In this document: piece after piece, positions 51,391-60,938 of the stretch | How positions within the stretch are numbered: the first letter of the stretch is position 1 | Layout of the letters: every line of letters starts with the position of its first letter | From: Caulobacterales bacterium | Lineage (GTDB): Bacteria > Pseudomonadota > Alphaproteobacteria > Caulobacterales > Caulobacteraceae | Reading direction: 5' to 3' | Assembly: GCA_019510435.1 (NCBI GenBank) | Contig: JAEKKJ010000006.1 | Location: 434,001-498,000, forward strand | DNA: 64,000 bases | Made by a program: the position numbers and the translations under genes | Notes under the pieces: model-generated | What the model was told of the DNA's origin: nothing | Database searches by the model: none | The model's input: the letters and a program-made list of their open reading frames with translations, nothing else

Positions 51391-52332
51391 ATGAAGCGCA
51401 TCCGGGTCATCCGCGGCTGGAAGGACCTGCCCGCGGGCGACCGCGGCGCAGCCGTGGCCATGGGCAGTTTCGACGGCGTCCACAAGGGCCACCAGCGGGT
51501 CATCGCGCTCGCGGCCAGGGCGGCGGAGGACATGGGCGCGCCCCTGGGGGTGATCACCTTCGATCCCCACCCGCGGGTCTACTTCCGCCCCGACGAGCCC
51601 GCCTTCCGCCTGATGAAGCCGGACCAGCAGGCCCGGGCGCTGGAGAAGCTGGGCGTGGACATGCTGTACGTCCTGCCGCTCAGCGCCGAGCTGGCCGAGA
51701 TGACCGACCGCGAGTTCGCGACCGAAGTGCTGCACGACGGCCTGGGCGCGCGCCACGTGGCCGTCGGCTTCGACAATTCCTTCGGCAAGGGCCGCACCGG
51801 CACGCCGGACACCATGCGGACCTACGGCCTCGAAATGGGCTTCGGGGTTTCGGTGGCCGAGGCGGTGGGCGACGGCGGCGGGGAGAAGTTCTCGTCCAGC
51901 GGGGTGCGCGAGGCCCTCCGCGATGGCCACCCCGAGATCGCCGGGGAGATCCTGGGCCGCCCGTTCGCCATCGAGGGCCCGGTGCAGCGTGGCCGCCAGC
52001 TGGGCCGCAAGCTGGGCTTCCCGACCGCCAATGTCGACCTGGCCGACTATGTGACGCCCCGCTTCGGCGTCTACGCCACCCGCACGCGCCTTTCCGATGG
52101 GCGCGAATTTGCCGGCGTCGCGAACATCGGGGTGAACCCCACCGTCCAGGGCGTGACCCGCCCGCTGCTCGAGGTCTGGCTGTTCGACTTCGACGAGGAC
52201 ATCTACGACCGCATCATCGAGACCGACCTCATCGCCTTCCTGCGCCCCGAGGAGAAGTTCGAGGGCCTGGAGGCGATGGCCGAGCAGGTGATGCGCGACG
52301 CCGAGGCGGCCCGGAAGATCCTGGGGGCCTAG
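51391..52332 (+). CDS. ribF: Bifunctional riboflavin kinase/FMN adenylyltransferase, 313 aa
   Basis: Makes FMN and FAD from riboflavin and ATP. The N-terminal adenylyltransferase domain has AVAMGSFDGVHKGHQRVIAL, ITFDPHPRVYF, VGFDNSFGKGRTG and FSSSGVREALRDG. The C-terminal kinase domain has RQLGRKLGFPTANVDL and VANIGVNPTVQG, ending with LLEVWLFDFDEDIYD and IAFLRPEEKFEGLEAM. Location before ileS and lspA is a common bacterial order. Confidence 0.97.
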   Translation: MKRIRVIRGWKDLPAGDRGAAVAMGSFDGVHKGHQRVIALAARAAEDMGAPLGVITFDPHPRVYFRPDEPAFRLMKPDQQARALEKLGVDMLYVLPLSAELAEMTDREFATEVLHDGLGARHVAVGFDNSFGKGRTGTPDTMRTYGLEMGFGVSVAEAVGDGGGEKFSSSGVREALRDGHPEIAGEILGRPFAIEGPVQRGRQLGRKLGFPTANVDLADYVTPRFGVYATRTRLSDGREFAGVANIGVNPTVQGVTRPLLEVWLFDFDEDIYDRIIETDLIAFLRPEEKFEGLEAMAEQVMRDAEAARKILGA

Positions 52333-52351
52333 GCCCAAGACGGAGGCGGCC

Positions 52352-52744
52352 ATGGCCCGCGGAGTCACTGTGATCGTGCTCGGCTTGGCGTTCGTCGGCT
52401 TCGCTGGCGCTGCGCTGGGCGGCGCGAAATCCGACCGACCCGCGGCGCGCGGCCATGCGGTCGCCCGGCGGATCTGCGCCGCCTGCCACGCGGTCGAACC
52501 CGGCGCGCAAACCTCGAACAACGCCGCGCCCGCTTTCGCCAGCCGCGAGATGCAGCATGTGGCGGGCCTGGAGGACCGCGTCGCCACCCTGACCCGCGAG
52601 GGCCACAAGGGCATGCCGCCGCAGACGCTGACGCCGGCCGAGGTGGCCGACCTGGTCGCCTATATCGAGAGCCTGGCGCCGACCAAGGGCGAGCCGAGCC
52701 TGAACGAGCGCCCGCTAGGCCTGCCGGTCCGCCCGCGGGGGTGA
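52352..52744 (+). CDS. Small c-type cytochrome, 130 aa
   Basis: N-terminal hydrophobic signal or anchor (VIVLGLAFVGFAGAALGG), a single haem site ICAACHAVEP (CxxCH) near residue 46, and a probable axial Met in GHKGMPPQTLTPAEVADLVA. A Pro-rich tail follows. This is a periplasmic class I cytochrome for electron transfer. The 157-base stretch after it, before ileS, holds no recognisable element. Confidence 0.87.
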   Translation: MARGVTVIVLGLAFVGFAGAALGGAKSDRPAARGHAVARRICAACHAVEPGAQTSNNAAPAFASREMQHVAGLEDRVATLTREGHKGMPPQTLTPAEVADLVAYIESLAPTKGEPSLNERPLGLPVRPRG

Positions 52745-52901
52745 CGCCCGGCGCGCCCTCTGTTAGAGCCTGCGCCCATGATTTCGGTTCGGACGAGCCT
52801 GCGAATTACCCGCCCGGCGTGACGCCGCCGGACGAGCTCGTTCCAGCGCGCGCCGGGTAGCACCCCCGCACCTCAGAACCCCGGACCAGCTGGATAAAGT
52901 G

Positions 52902-55900
52902 ATGGCCGACGACGCCCAGACGACTTCTCGCGACTACCGCGAGACCGTGTTCCTTCCCGAGACGCCCTTCCCCATGCGCGCGGGGCTGCCGCAGAAGGAG
53001 CCGCAGACGCTGGCCAAGTGGGACGAGATCGACCTCTACCACGCCATGCGCGCCGACCGGCAGCGGGCGGGCGCGCCGCTGTTCGTGCTGCATGACGGCC
53101 CGCCCTACGCCAACGGCGCGATCCACGTCGGCCACTGCCTGCAGAAGACGCTGAAGGACTTCGTGGTCCGCTCGCGGTTCCTGCTGGGCTTCGACGTCGA
53201 CTACGTGCCCGGCTGGGACTGCCACGGCCTGCCGATCGAGTGGAAGATCGAGGAGGAGCTGCGCGCCAAGGGCCGCCGCAAGGACGAGGTCTCCAAGGCC
53301 GAGTTCCGCGAGCTCTGCCGCAAGTACGCCGCCCACTGGATGGACGTCCAAAAGCAGGGCTTCAAGCGGCTGGGCGTGGTGGGCGACTGGGAGCACCGCT
53401 ACGCCACCATGGACTATACGAGCGAGGCCGCCATCGTGGCCGAGTTCCACAAGTTCGTGGCCTCCGGCCAGCTCTACCGCGGCTCCAAGCCGGTGATGTG
53501 GAGCCCCGTGGAGCGCACCGCCCTGGCCGACGCCGAGGTGGAGTACCACGACCACGTCAGCCCCACGATCTGGGTAAAGTTCCCGATCCGCGACTACGCA
53601 CCCTACGAACGCATGTCAGTGGACATCGACGCTGACGGTGAACTGCTTGAGCCTCGCGCGTCGGAAGTATCTGCACTGGTAGACAAGACACTCGCCGCGA
53701 CTGAAGCCAGCGTCGTGATCTGGACTACGACGCCGTGGACGATCCCTGCCAACCGCGCCATCTCCTATAACCCGGAGATCGCCTATTCAGTCTTCGAGGT
53801 CGTCGCTCTCGAGCAGGGCCTGAGTTTCGAGCCATGGGCCGCGCCGGGTGAACGCCTCGTGGTGGCGGATAAGCTCGCGGCCGATGTTTTTACGGCCGCA
53901 AAAATCGCGGAATGGCGACGTATCGATTCCTTCGATCCGTCCGGCGCGGTCGCGGAGCATCCGCTGGCTGCATTGGACCCTTATTACGACCGCGAGATTC
54001 CGCTGCTGGCCGGTGACCACGTGACCGAGGACGCCGGCACCGGCTTCGTCCACACCGCCCCCGGCCATGGCGCCGACGACTATGTGGTCTGGCTGGCGCA
54101 CGGCCATCGCGAGATCCCCGAGACCGTCGATCCCGATGGCGCCTACTATCCGCACGTGGCCCTGTTCGCGGGGCTGAAGGTGCTGGAGACCGAGGGCAAG
54201 AAGGCCGGCAAGTTCGGGCCCGCCAACGACGCGGTCATCGCCAAGCTGATCGAGGCCCACCGCCTGCTGGCCCGCGGGCGGCTGGCGCACAGCTATCCGC
54301 ACAGCTGGCGCTCGAAGGCCCCGGTGATCTTCCGCAACACGCCGCAGTGGTTCATCCGCATGGACGAGCCGCTGGACGATCCGGCCCATGGCGGTCGGTC
54401 CCTGCGCGAGACGGCGCTGGACGCCATCGAGGCCACCACCTTCTATCCCGCCCAGGGCAAGAACCGCATCCGGGCCATGGTGGAGAGCCGGCCCGACTGG
54501 CTGATCAGCCGCCAGCGCGCCTGGGGCGCCCCGCTGGCCATGTTCGTGGACAAGGAGACGGGCCAGCCGCTGCACGATCCCGAGGTCGACAGGCGCATCG
54601 TCGAGGCCATCGCCCGCGAAGGCGCCGACGCCTGGTTCACCCGGCCGGTGACCGACTTCCTGGGCGGCGCCTACGATCCCGAGCGCTACGAGAAGGTCGA
54701 GGACATCCTCGACGTCTGGTTCGATAGCGGCTCGACCCACGCCTTCACCCTGGAGAACCGCGCCCACACCCGCTGGCCCGCCGACCTCTACCTGGAGGGT
54801 TCGGACCAGCACCGCGGCTGGTTCCAGAGCTCTCTCCTGGAAAGCTCCGGCACCCGGGGCCGCGCGCCCTACGACGCCATCCTCACCCACGGCTTCACCA
54901 TGGACGAAGCCGGCGAGAAGATGAGCAAGTCCAAGGGCAACGTCATCGACCCGGAGATCGTGATCCGCGAGAACGGGGCCGAGATCATCCGCCTGTGGGC
55001 GGCGATGATCGACTACGCGGACGACAGCCGGATCGGCAAGACGATCCTGCAGACCACCTCCGACGCCTATCGCAAGCTGCGCAACACCGTGCGCTACATG
55101 CTGGGCGCCCTGGCCGACTTCTCGCCGGACGAGGCGGTGGAGCTCTCCGAGATGCCGCCGCTGGAGCGGTTCATCCTGCACCGGCTGTGGGAGCTGGATG
55201 GCCAGGTGCGGGCGGCCTATGACGGCTACCTGTTCCAGGACGTGATCCGGCCCCTGCTGGACTTCTGCCAGAACGAGCTCTCGGCCCTGTTCTTCGACAT
55301 CCGTCGAGACAGCCTCTACTGCGACCGCCCGGACGCCCTGCGCCGCCGCGCGGCGCGCACGGTGATGGACGCCGCCTTTGAGCGCCTGACCGCCTGGCTC
55401 GCGCCGCTGATCCCCTTCACCATGGAGGATGCCTGGCTGACGCGCTTCCCGCAGGGCCATTCCAACTGCCTGCGCGTGATGCCGGAAACGCCGGCGGACT
55501 GGCGCAACGACGCCGAGGCGGCGCGATGGGCCAAGGTGCAGCAGGTGACCTCGGTGGTCACCGGCGCCCTGGAGGTCGAGCGGCGCGAGAAGCGGATGGG
55601 CGCGGCCCTGGAGGCGGCGCCGCGGGTGTATGTCGCCGACGCGGGCCTGATGGCGGCCTTCGAGGGCCTCGATCCGGCGGAGGTGTTCCGCACCAGCCAG
55701 GCGATCCTGCTGGCCGGCGCCGGCCCGGCCGAGGCCTTCCGCCTGCCTGACATCGCGGGCGTCGCGGTCGAGCCGCTGAAGGCCGAGGGCCGCAAGTGCG
55801 CCCGCTCGTGGCGCATCCTGCCGGAGGTGGGCTCCGATCCACGCTATCCGGACCTGTCGCTGCGCGACGCCGACGCCGTCGCCGCCTGGGACGCCGCCCA

Positions 55901-55907
55901 CGCATGA
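52902..55907 (+). CDS. ileS: Isoleucyl-tRNA synthetase, 1001 aa
   Basis: Class Ia synthetase. HIGH motif variant in HDGPPYANGAIHVGH, CP1 editing domain at about 200-400 with VVIWTTTPWTIPANRAISYN, the GTGFVHTAPGHGADDY motif, YLEGSDQHRGWFQSSLLES and KMSKS in GEKMSKSKGNVIDP. The C-terminal anticodon-binding domain lacks the zinc-finger tail, as in many alphaproteobacteria. From about 53,570 to 54,010, codon use is clearly less GC-rich than elsewhere in the gene. GTG at 52899 is an alternative start. The stop overlaps lspA. Confidence 0.97.
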   Translation: MADDAQTTSRDYRETVFLPETPFPMRAGLPQKEPQTLAKWDEIDLYHAMRADRQRAGAPLFVLHDGPPYANGAIHVGHCLQKTLKDFVVRSRFLLGFDVDYVPGWDCHGLPIEWKIEEELRAKGRRKDEVSKAEFRELCRKYAAHWMDVQKQGFKRLGVVGDWEHRYATMDYTSEAAIVAEFHKFVASGQLYRGSKPVMWSPVERTALADAEVEYHDHVSPTIWVKFPIRDYAPYERMSVDIDADGELLEPRASEVSALVDKTLAATEASVVIWTTTPWTIPANRAISYNPEIAYSVFEVVALEQGLSFEPWAAPGERLVVADKLAADVFTAAKIAEWRRIDSFDPSGAVAEHPLAALDPYYDREIPLLAGDHVTEDAGTGFVHTAPGHGADDYVVWLAHGHREIPETVDPDGAYYPHVALFAGLKVLETEGKKAGKFGPANDAVIAKLIEAHRLLARGRLAHSYPHSWRSKAPVIFRNTPQWFIRMDEPLDDPAHGGRSLRETALDAIEATTFYPAQGKNRIRAMVESRPDWLISRQRAWGAPLAMFVDKETGQPLHDPEVDRRIVEAIAREGADAWFTRPVTDFLGGAYDPERYEKVEDILDVWFDSGSTHAFTLENRAHTRWPADLYLEGSDQHRGWFQSSLLESSGTRGRAPYDAILTHGFTMDEAGEKMSKSKGNVIDPEIVIRENGAEIIRLWAAMIDYADDSRIGKTILQTTSDAYRKLRNTVRYMLGALADFSPDEAVELSEMPPLERFILHRLWELDGQVRAAYDGYLFQDVIRPLLDFCQNELSALFFDIRRDSLYCDRPDALRRRAARTVMDAAFERLTAWLAPLIPFTMEDAWLTRFPQGHSNCLRVMPETPADWRNDAEAARWAKVQQVTSVVTGALEVERREKRMGAALEAAPRVYVADAGLMAAFEGLDPAEVFRTSQAILLAGAGPAEAFRLPDIAGVAVEPLKAEGRKCARSWRILPEVGSDPRYPDLSLRDADAVAAWDAAHA

Positions 55908-56380
55908 GCCGCATCTCCCGATCGGGCTGGAGCGCCTACGCCCTGGCCGCCCTCGTGATCGTCGCCGACCAGGCCACCAAGTCGCTGGTGCTGGGCCTGC
56001 CGGAGTTCGCCTCGCACCCGGTGGTGGGGCCGCTGCAGTTCACCCGCATCTGGAACGTGGGCGTCAGCTTCGGCCTCTTGCAGGCCGGCCAGGACCTGGT
56101 GCGCTGGGGCCTGGTGGCGTTCTCGGTGGCGGTGGCGGTGCTGCTCGGCTTCTGGGCGCGCAACCAGCAGCGGCTGCTGGCGGCGATCGGCCTGGGCCTG
56201 GTGATGGGCGGCGCCATCGGCAACGCCATCGACCGTGCGCGCTTCGGCGCGGTGGTGGATTTCATCGACGTCCAGCGCCTCGGCTTCTTCCCGTGGATCT
56301 TCAACCTGGCCGACTCCGGCATCACCGTCGGCGTCATCCTGCTGCTGCTGGACAGCCTGCGGCGAGAACGGCCAGCGTGA
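55904..56380 (+). CDS. lspA: Lipoprotein signal peptidase II, 158 aa
   Basis: Inner-membrane aspartyl protease that removes prolipoprotein signal peptides. Four helices; conserved VIVADQATKSLVL, RIWNVGVSFGLL, the catalytic Asp in GGAIGNAIDRARFGAVVDFI, and the second in PWIFNLADSGITVGV. It is coupled to ileS by ATGA overlap and followed 74 bases later by a lipoprotein gene that is a natural substrate. Confidence 0.96.
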   Translation: MSRISRSGWSAYALAALVIVADQATKSLVLGLPEFASHPVVGPLQFTRIWNVGVSFGLLQAGQDLVRWGLVAFSVAVAVLLGFWARNQQRLLAAIGLGLVMGGAIGNAIDRARFGAVVDFIDVQRLGFFPWIFNLADSGITVGVILLLLDSLRRERPA

Positions 56381-56454
56381 CGCGTTGGCGCGGGCCTCTG
56401 TTTGGTTTATCTCATCCCATTCCGGCCGGGGGGCCGAAGGAGTCTTCTAAGTCT

Positions 56455-57012
56455 ATGACCGTCAATCGAGTGATCGTGGCGACCGCGATGGTCGCGGCCG
56501 CGGGCCTCGCCGGCTGCCAGTCGACCCAGAAGGCCCTGGGCATGTCCAAGGTGACCCCCGACGAGTTCCGCGTGGTGACCAAGGCTCCGCTGGTGGTGCC
56601 GCCGGACTACGCCCTGCGCCCGCCGGCGCCCGGTGAGCCGCGCCCGCAGGAGCTGCAGCCCGAGAGCGCCGCGCGCAACGCCCTGCTGGGCCAGCGCGAG
56701 GCCGAACAGCGCTCGGACGGCGAGAAGATGCTGGTGGCCAAGGCCGGCGCCGAGAAGGCCGACCCGCTGGTGCGCTATGTCGTGGACGACGAGTTCGGCG
56801 ACATCGCTCACAAGGAAAAGGGCTTCGCCGACCGGGTGATGTTCTGGAAGAAGAGCGAGCCGGTGGCGTCCGGCGCCAAGTCCGAGCTCGACAACTCCGA
56901 CACCCCGATCGACCCGGCCGCCGAAAAGGCCCGCATCGCCAAGCTCACCGGCGACAAGCCCGTGCTGATCCAGCGCCACGCGGCCAGCAAGATCAAGCTG
57001 CCGGGGCTTTAA
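56455..57012 (+). CDS. DUF3035-family lipoprotein, 185 aa
   Basis: Signal peptide with lipobox LAGC (Cys at about residue 22), then VTPDEFRVVTKAPLVVPPDY, the core of DUF3035, and a charged, extended C-terminal part (EQRSDGEKMLVAKAGAEKAD). Probably an outer-membrane lipoprotein of the cell envelope, matured by LspA encoded just upstream. Function unknown. A repeat begins seven bases past its stop. Confidence 0.85.
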   Translation: MTVNRVIVATAMVAAAGLAGCQSTQKALGMSKVTPDEFRVVTKAPLVVPPDYALRPPAPGEPRPQELQPESAARNALLGQREAEQRSDGEKMLVAKAGAEKADPLVRYVVDDEFGDIAHKEKGFADRVMFWKKSEPVASGAKSELDNSDTPIDPAAEKARIAKLTGDKPVLIQRHAASKIKLPGL

Positions 57013-57018
57013 TAGCCC

Positions 57019-57189
57019 TCCCTCCCTTGATGGGGAGGGACAGACCGCGAAGCGGTCAGGGTGAGGGAGCCACGACCGGGCTCCGACATCCTGTGATGAG
57101 CAATATCCAGTCCTGAGGCGCCGCGTCCGGTCGCGACCGCCTCACCCTGCCCGCCTGCGGCGGGCTGTCCCTCCCCATCAAGGGAGGGA
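57019..57189. repeat. Palindromic repeat family A, copy 2 (convergent junction)
   Basis: The left arm has TCCCTCCCTTGATGGGGAGG, GACCGCGAAGCGGTC and AGGGTGAGG; the right arm has CCTCACCCTG, CCCGCCTGCGGCGGG and the inverse TGTCCCTCCC end. It fills the gap between convergent lipoprotein and TraB genes and ends next to the TraB stop codon. The middle 60 bases differ from copy 1; the internal hairpin stem GACCGC/GCGGTC replaces GATCGC/GCGATC of copy 1 with both sides changed together. Confidence 0.87.
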
Positions 57190-58155
57190 TTAGTCCTCCC
57201 CCGGCGTCTTCACGGTGAACCCCTGCGCGCGCAGGCGGTCCAGGATGCCGCCCTGGCTCAGCAGGGGGCGCAGCTGGACCACGGCCACCGCATGGCCGGG
57301 CTTCTTCAGGGCGTCCGCGATCAACTGGGCCTCGTCGGCCTTGGTCTTGGCGTCGAAGGCCGCCGCGCCCGGCGCGACGCTGAGGCAACGCTCATAGGTC
57401 CGCTCCTGGGCGAGCGCGCCGACCACGTCGCCATTGGCCCAGGCCTTGGCCGCCGCCAGCACGCCGCCCGGCCCGGCCTCCACCTCGGCCAAGACCTCCT
57501 GCAGGCAGACATCGCCCGCCTGGCGCGAGACCTTGGCCACCGAGCCCAGCAGGGGCCCGAGGTCATAGGTCTTGGCCTCCACCGGCACATGGCGCTGCTG
57601 GGCCAGGAGGCGGATCAGCTTGGCGGGATCCTGGTCGGTGAGCTGGTTCTTCTCGCGGTAGTCGTTGGTCAGGATCAGGGCCGCGGCCAGAGGATGGTTG
57701 GTGCCATAGTGTTTAGGCTCCTCCCCCACCTTCTCGCGCGCCGCCGCAAAGCGTGCCCGCTCGGCCGGGGCCAGCCGCTCCTCGAACGGCGTGGACGACT
57801 TCAGGCGCAGGTAGTTGAACATCGCCGACGGCGCCCCGGCCAGGCGCACCCGCAGGCCGCGCGCCGGCAGGATCACCGCGTTGGCGCCCTCCAGACGCTT
57901 CAGGAAGTGGTCCTGCTCCCACTGCATGTGCTTGGGCGCCAGCGAGGGCACGCCCAGCACCCAGACCGTCGTGTCGGCGTCCATCACCCGCCACATGGCC
58001 GGGCCGCCGTAGCGCGCCACCACCACCAGCTCGTCCACCAGGGCCGCATCGGGGTCCGCCGGCGCGCTCTGCATCGCCGGCTCCTGGGCCGCGGCCGGCA
58101 GGGCGCCGAGCACCAGCACGGCGGCCATAGCGAGGAGACGATTCAACACACGCAT
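57190..58155 (-). CDS. TraB/GumN-family protein, exported, 321 aa
   Basis: Signal peptide ([18 protein letters not shown]). The core resembles TraB/GumN domains: [40 protein letters not shown] and a C-terminal [31 protein letters not shown]. The usual first GXXH of active members is altered (LGVPSL in place of LGTxH), so any metal-dependent activity is doubtful. Periplasmic role unknown. It is divergent from mutL. Confidence 0.8.
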   Translation of the reverse strand: MRVLNRLLAMAAVLVLGALPAAAQEPAMQSAPADPDAALVDELVVVARYGGPAMWRVMDADTTVWVLGVPSLAPKHMQWEQDHFLKRLEGANAVILPARGLRVRLAGAPSAMFNYLRLKSSTPFEERLAPAERARFAAAREKVGEEPKHYGTNHPLAAALILTNDYREKNQLTDQDPAKLIRLLAQQRHVPVEAKTYDLGPLLGSVAKVSRQAGDVCLQEVLAEVEAGPGGVLAAAKAWANGDVVGALAQERTYERCLSVAPGAAAFDAKTKADEAQLIADALKKPGHAVAVVQLRPLLSQGGILDRLRAQGFTVKTPGED

Positions 58156-58211
58156 CGGGTCAACACACGCATCGGGAGCTCCGGAATCGTACTATGAGGT
58201 CAGGTCCTGCC

Positions 58212-60053
58212 ATGCCGATCCGCCGCCTGCCGCCCGAACTGATCAACCGCATCGCCGCCGGGGAGGTGGTGGAGCGGCCGGCCAGCGCGGTCAAGGAGCT
58301 GGTGGAGAACGCCCTGGACGCGGGCGCCTCCGAGGTCCAGGTCCAGGCCGACGGCGGGGGCCTGTCGCGCATCCTGGTGGCCGATGACGGCGGCGGTTTG
58401 ACGGCCCAGGAACTGCCGCTGGCGGTGGAACGCCACGCCACCTCCAAGCTCGCCCCCGACGACGCCGGCGACTACGACCTGCTGCGCATCGCCACCCTCG
58501 GCTTCCGCGGCGAGGCCCTGCCGTCCATCGGCTCGGTCTCGCGCCTCTCGATCACCAGCCGCGCCCGCGGCCAGGCCGACGCCCACGCCATCTTCGTCGA
58601 GGCGGGCGCGGTGGGCGCTGTCGGCCCCGCCGGCTTCCCGGGGCCGCAGGGCGCGCGGGTGGAGGTGCGCGACCTCTTCTACGCCACGCCCGCGCGGTTG
58701 AAGTTCATGAAGTCGGAGCGCTCCGAGGCCCTGGCCATCGCCGAGGAGCTGAAGCGCCAGGCCATGGCGCACGAGGCGGTGGGCTTTTCCCTCGACCTCG
58801 ACGGACGGCGCACCCTGCGCCTGCCCGCCGAGGCCCCGGGCGACGAGGGCCGGCTCGCGCGCCTGGCTACCATCCTCGGCCGCGACTTCTCCGACAATGC
58901 GCTGCTGATCGACCATGAGCGGGAGGGCGTGCGGCTCTCCGGCTATGCGGGCCTGCCCACCTACAACCGCGGCAACGCGGCCCACCAGTACCTGTTCGTC
59001 AACGGCCGCCCGGTCCGCGACCGGCTGCTGCAGGGCGCCCTGCGCGGCGCCTATGCCGACTTCCTGGCCCGCGACCGCCACCCGGCGGCGGCGCTCTATA
59101 TCGAGCTCGACCCGCAGCTGGTGGACGTCAATGTGCACCCGGCCAAGGCGGAGGTGCGGTTCCGCGACCCCGGGCTGGTGCGCGGCCTGATCGTCGGCGG
59201 CCTGCGCCACGCCCTGGCCGCCGCGGGCCACCGGGCCTCCACCACCGTGGCCACGGCGGCGCTGGGCGGGTTCCGGCCGCAGGGCTATGCGCCGCCGCCG
59301 TCCGGCGCGGGCTTCTCGGCCTGGCGGCAGGGCGGCTGGACGCCCGCGGCCGCCGTCGCCGCGGTGGCCCAGGCGATCCCCGGCCTCTCCGACGTCTCCG
59401 CCCGCGCCGAGGTCGTCTACGACGGCGGCTTCGCGGAGGACGCCGCGCCCGCCCCGGCGTTCGATCCGGTCGACCATCCTCTGGGCGCCGCGCGCGCCCA
59501 GGTCCACGAGACCTACATCGTCAGCCAGACCCGCGACGGCATGGTCATCGTCGACCAGCACGCCGCGCACGAGCGCTTGGTCTATGAGCGGATGAAGGCC
59601 GAGATGGCGGGCGGCGGCGTCGCCCGCCAGGCCCTGCTGCTGCCCGAGGTGGTGGAGCTGGACCCCGCGGAGGCCGAGCGGGTCGTCGCCCGCGCGGAGG
59701 AGCTGGCCGCCCTGGGCCTGACCATCGAGCCCTTCGGCCCGGGCGCGATCCTGGTGCGCGAGGTCCCGGCCCTGCTGGGCGAGACCGACGCCGCCGGCCT
59801 GATCCGCGACATCGCCGACGACCTGGCGGAGAACGGCCAGGCCCTGGCGCTGAAGGAGCGACTGGAGGACGTCTGCTCCACCATGGCCTGCCACGGCTCC
59901 GTCCGCGCCGGCCGCCGCCTCACCGCACCGGAGATGAACGCCCTGCTGCGCCAGATGGAGGCGACGCCCCACTCCGGCCAATGCAACCACGGCCGCCCCA
60001 CCTATGTGGAGCTCAAGCTGGCCGACATCGAGCGGCTGTTCGGGCGGCGGTAG
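58212..60053 (+). CDS. mutL: DNA mismatch repair protein MutL, 613 aa
   Basis: N-terminal GHKL ATPase: [36 protein letters not shown] and [16 protein letters not shown], followed by the transducer domain ([26 protein letters not shown]). The C-terminal dimerisation domain has the endonuclease motif in [15 protein letters not shown] and a CxHG-type site in [11 protein letters not shown] plus SGQCNHGRP. This is thus a nicking MutL, as expected in bacteria without MutH. A non-conserved, Pro/Ala-rich linker separates the halves. Confidence 0.96.
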   Translation: MPIRRLPPELINRIAAGEVVERPASAVKELVENALDAGASEVQVQADGGGLSRILVADDGGGLTAQELPLAVERHATSKLAPDDAGDYDLLRIATLGFRGEALPSIGSVSRLSITSRARGQADAHAIFVEAGAVGAVGPAGFPGPQGARVEVRDLFYATPARLKFMKSERSEALAIAEELKRQAMAHEAVGFSLDLDGRRTLRLPAEAPGDEGRLARLATILGRDFSDNALLIDHEREGVRLSGYAGLPTYNRGNAAHQYLFVNGRPVRDRLLQGALRGAYADFLARDRHPAAALYIELDPQLVDVNVHPAKAEVRFRDPGLVRGLIVGGLRHALAAAGHRASTTVATAALGGFRPQGYAPPPSGAGFSAWRQGGWTPAAAVAAVAQAIPGLSDVSARAEVVYDGGFAEDAAPAPAFDPVDHPLGAARAQVHETYIVSQTRDGMVIVDQHAAHERLVYERMKAEMAGGGVARQALLLPEVVELDPAEAERVVARAEELAALGLTIEPFGPGAILVREVPALLGETDAAGLIRDIADDLAENGQALALKERLEDVCSTMACHGSVRAGRRLTAPEMNALLRQMEATPHSGQCNHGRPTYVELKLADIERLFGRR

Positions 60054-60061
60054 GGGCGCCG

Positions 60062-60080
60062 CCTCCCCCGGCGGGGGAGG
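60062..60080. terminator. Bidirectional hairpin between convergent mutL and MerR genes
   Basis: CCTCCCCC-GGC-GGGGGAGG, 8-bp stem, no T tract, in the 29-base gap between two stops. It is the core unit of repeat family B standing alone. Confidence 0.6.
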
Positions 60081-60082
60081 AC

Positions 60083-60853
60083 CTAGAGCTGCCGCGCCGC
60101 GAAGGCCCGCATCGCCGCGCCCAGATAGTCCGTGAGCCCCTCCGCCCGGCCATCGTAGCGGGCGCGGAAGTCGGGGTGGTCGGCGTAGATGGCGGCGAGG
60201 CCGACGTAGCGCTCGGCGGTGGGCGGCGTATTCCAGCTCCGGGCGACCCAGGCGTGGTGGCGTCGCACGATGGCGCTCACCGCGTCGCTGTCGGCCGGCA
60301 GACCCTTGGCCATGGCGGCCGCCAGCTCCGCCTCGATGGCGTCGGCCTCCGCGGTCAGGCCGTCGAACTCGCCCTGGGTCATGGCGCCCACCCGCGCCTG
60401 GGCCTCGGCGATCGCGGGCCGGACCTTCTCGCCCAGCCGCTCCACCAGCCAGGCCTCGCGCTCGGCCTGTTTCTTGGGGTCGAAGCCCCGGTACATCGCC
60501 TTGTCGTCCATCTTCGCAGCTCCTTGCAGGGCGGCGAGGGTCTCGTCGATCGTGCGCAGCAGCCGTCCATAGCGGCGGGCCTCGGCCGCCAGCCGCTCGC
60601 GGTGACGCGTCAGCGCCGCCACCCGGTCGAAGTCCGGCGCGTCCAGCACCTGGCGGATCTCCTCCAGCGGCAAGCCGAGCTCCCGGTGGAAGAGGATCTG
60701 CTGCAGGCGCAGGAGCTCGTCCTGGCCGTAGTAGCGGTAGCCGTTCGCGCCGACGCAGGCGGGCTTCAGCAGCCCGATCTCGTCGTAGTGGTGCAGCGCC
60801 CGGACCGAGACGCCCGACAGCTTCGCCACCTGCTTGACCGTGTAACCGCGCAA
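60083..60853 (-). CDS. MerR-family regulator with TipAS antibiotic-recognition domain, 256 aa
   Basis: MerR DNA-binding domain at residues 1-70 (YTVKQVAKLSGVSVRALHHY, then KPACVGANGYRYYGQDELLR), a coiled coil, and a C-terminal TipAS domain (about 120-250, with AWVARSWNTPPTAERYVGLAA and YADHPDFRARYDGRAEGLTD). TipAL-like proteins sense thiopeptides or other drugs; Caulobacter SkgA is a relative. It is divergent from a VOC gene, with a palindrome between them. Confidence 0.92.
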   Translation of the reverse strand: MRGYTVKQVAKLSGVSVRALHHYDEIGLLKPACVGANGYRYYGQDELLRLQQILFHRELGLPLEEIRQVLDAPDFDRVAALTRHRERLAAEARRYGRLLRTIDETLAALQGAAKMDDKAMYRGFDPKKQAEREAWLVERLGEKVRPAIAEAQARVGAMTQGEFDGLTAEADAIEAELAAAMAKGLPADSDAVSAIVRRHHAWVARSWNTPPTAERYVGLAAIYADHPDFRARYDGRAEGLTDYLGAAMRAFAARQL

Positions 60854-60895
60854 AACCGATCGATCCCTTGCCTCACCCTGGAGCCGTCGGCTCTC

Positions 60896-60910
60896 ACCCT
60901 ACGTTAGGGT
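60896..60910. promoter_or_regulatory. Probable MerR-type operator in the divergent spacer
   Basis: ACCCTA-CGT-TAGGGT is a perfect 6-3-6 inverted repeat extended by matching CT and AG at -2/-3 positions, in the 85-base spacer between the MerR gene and the VOC gene. MerR proteins bind such dyads inside an over-long promoter spacer and untwist it. Confidence 0.6.
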
Positions 60911-60938
60911 CAGACCCTCCCAAAACCGGAGCCCGACC

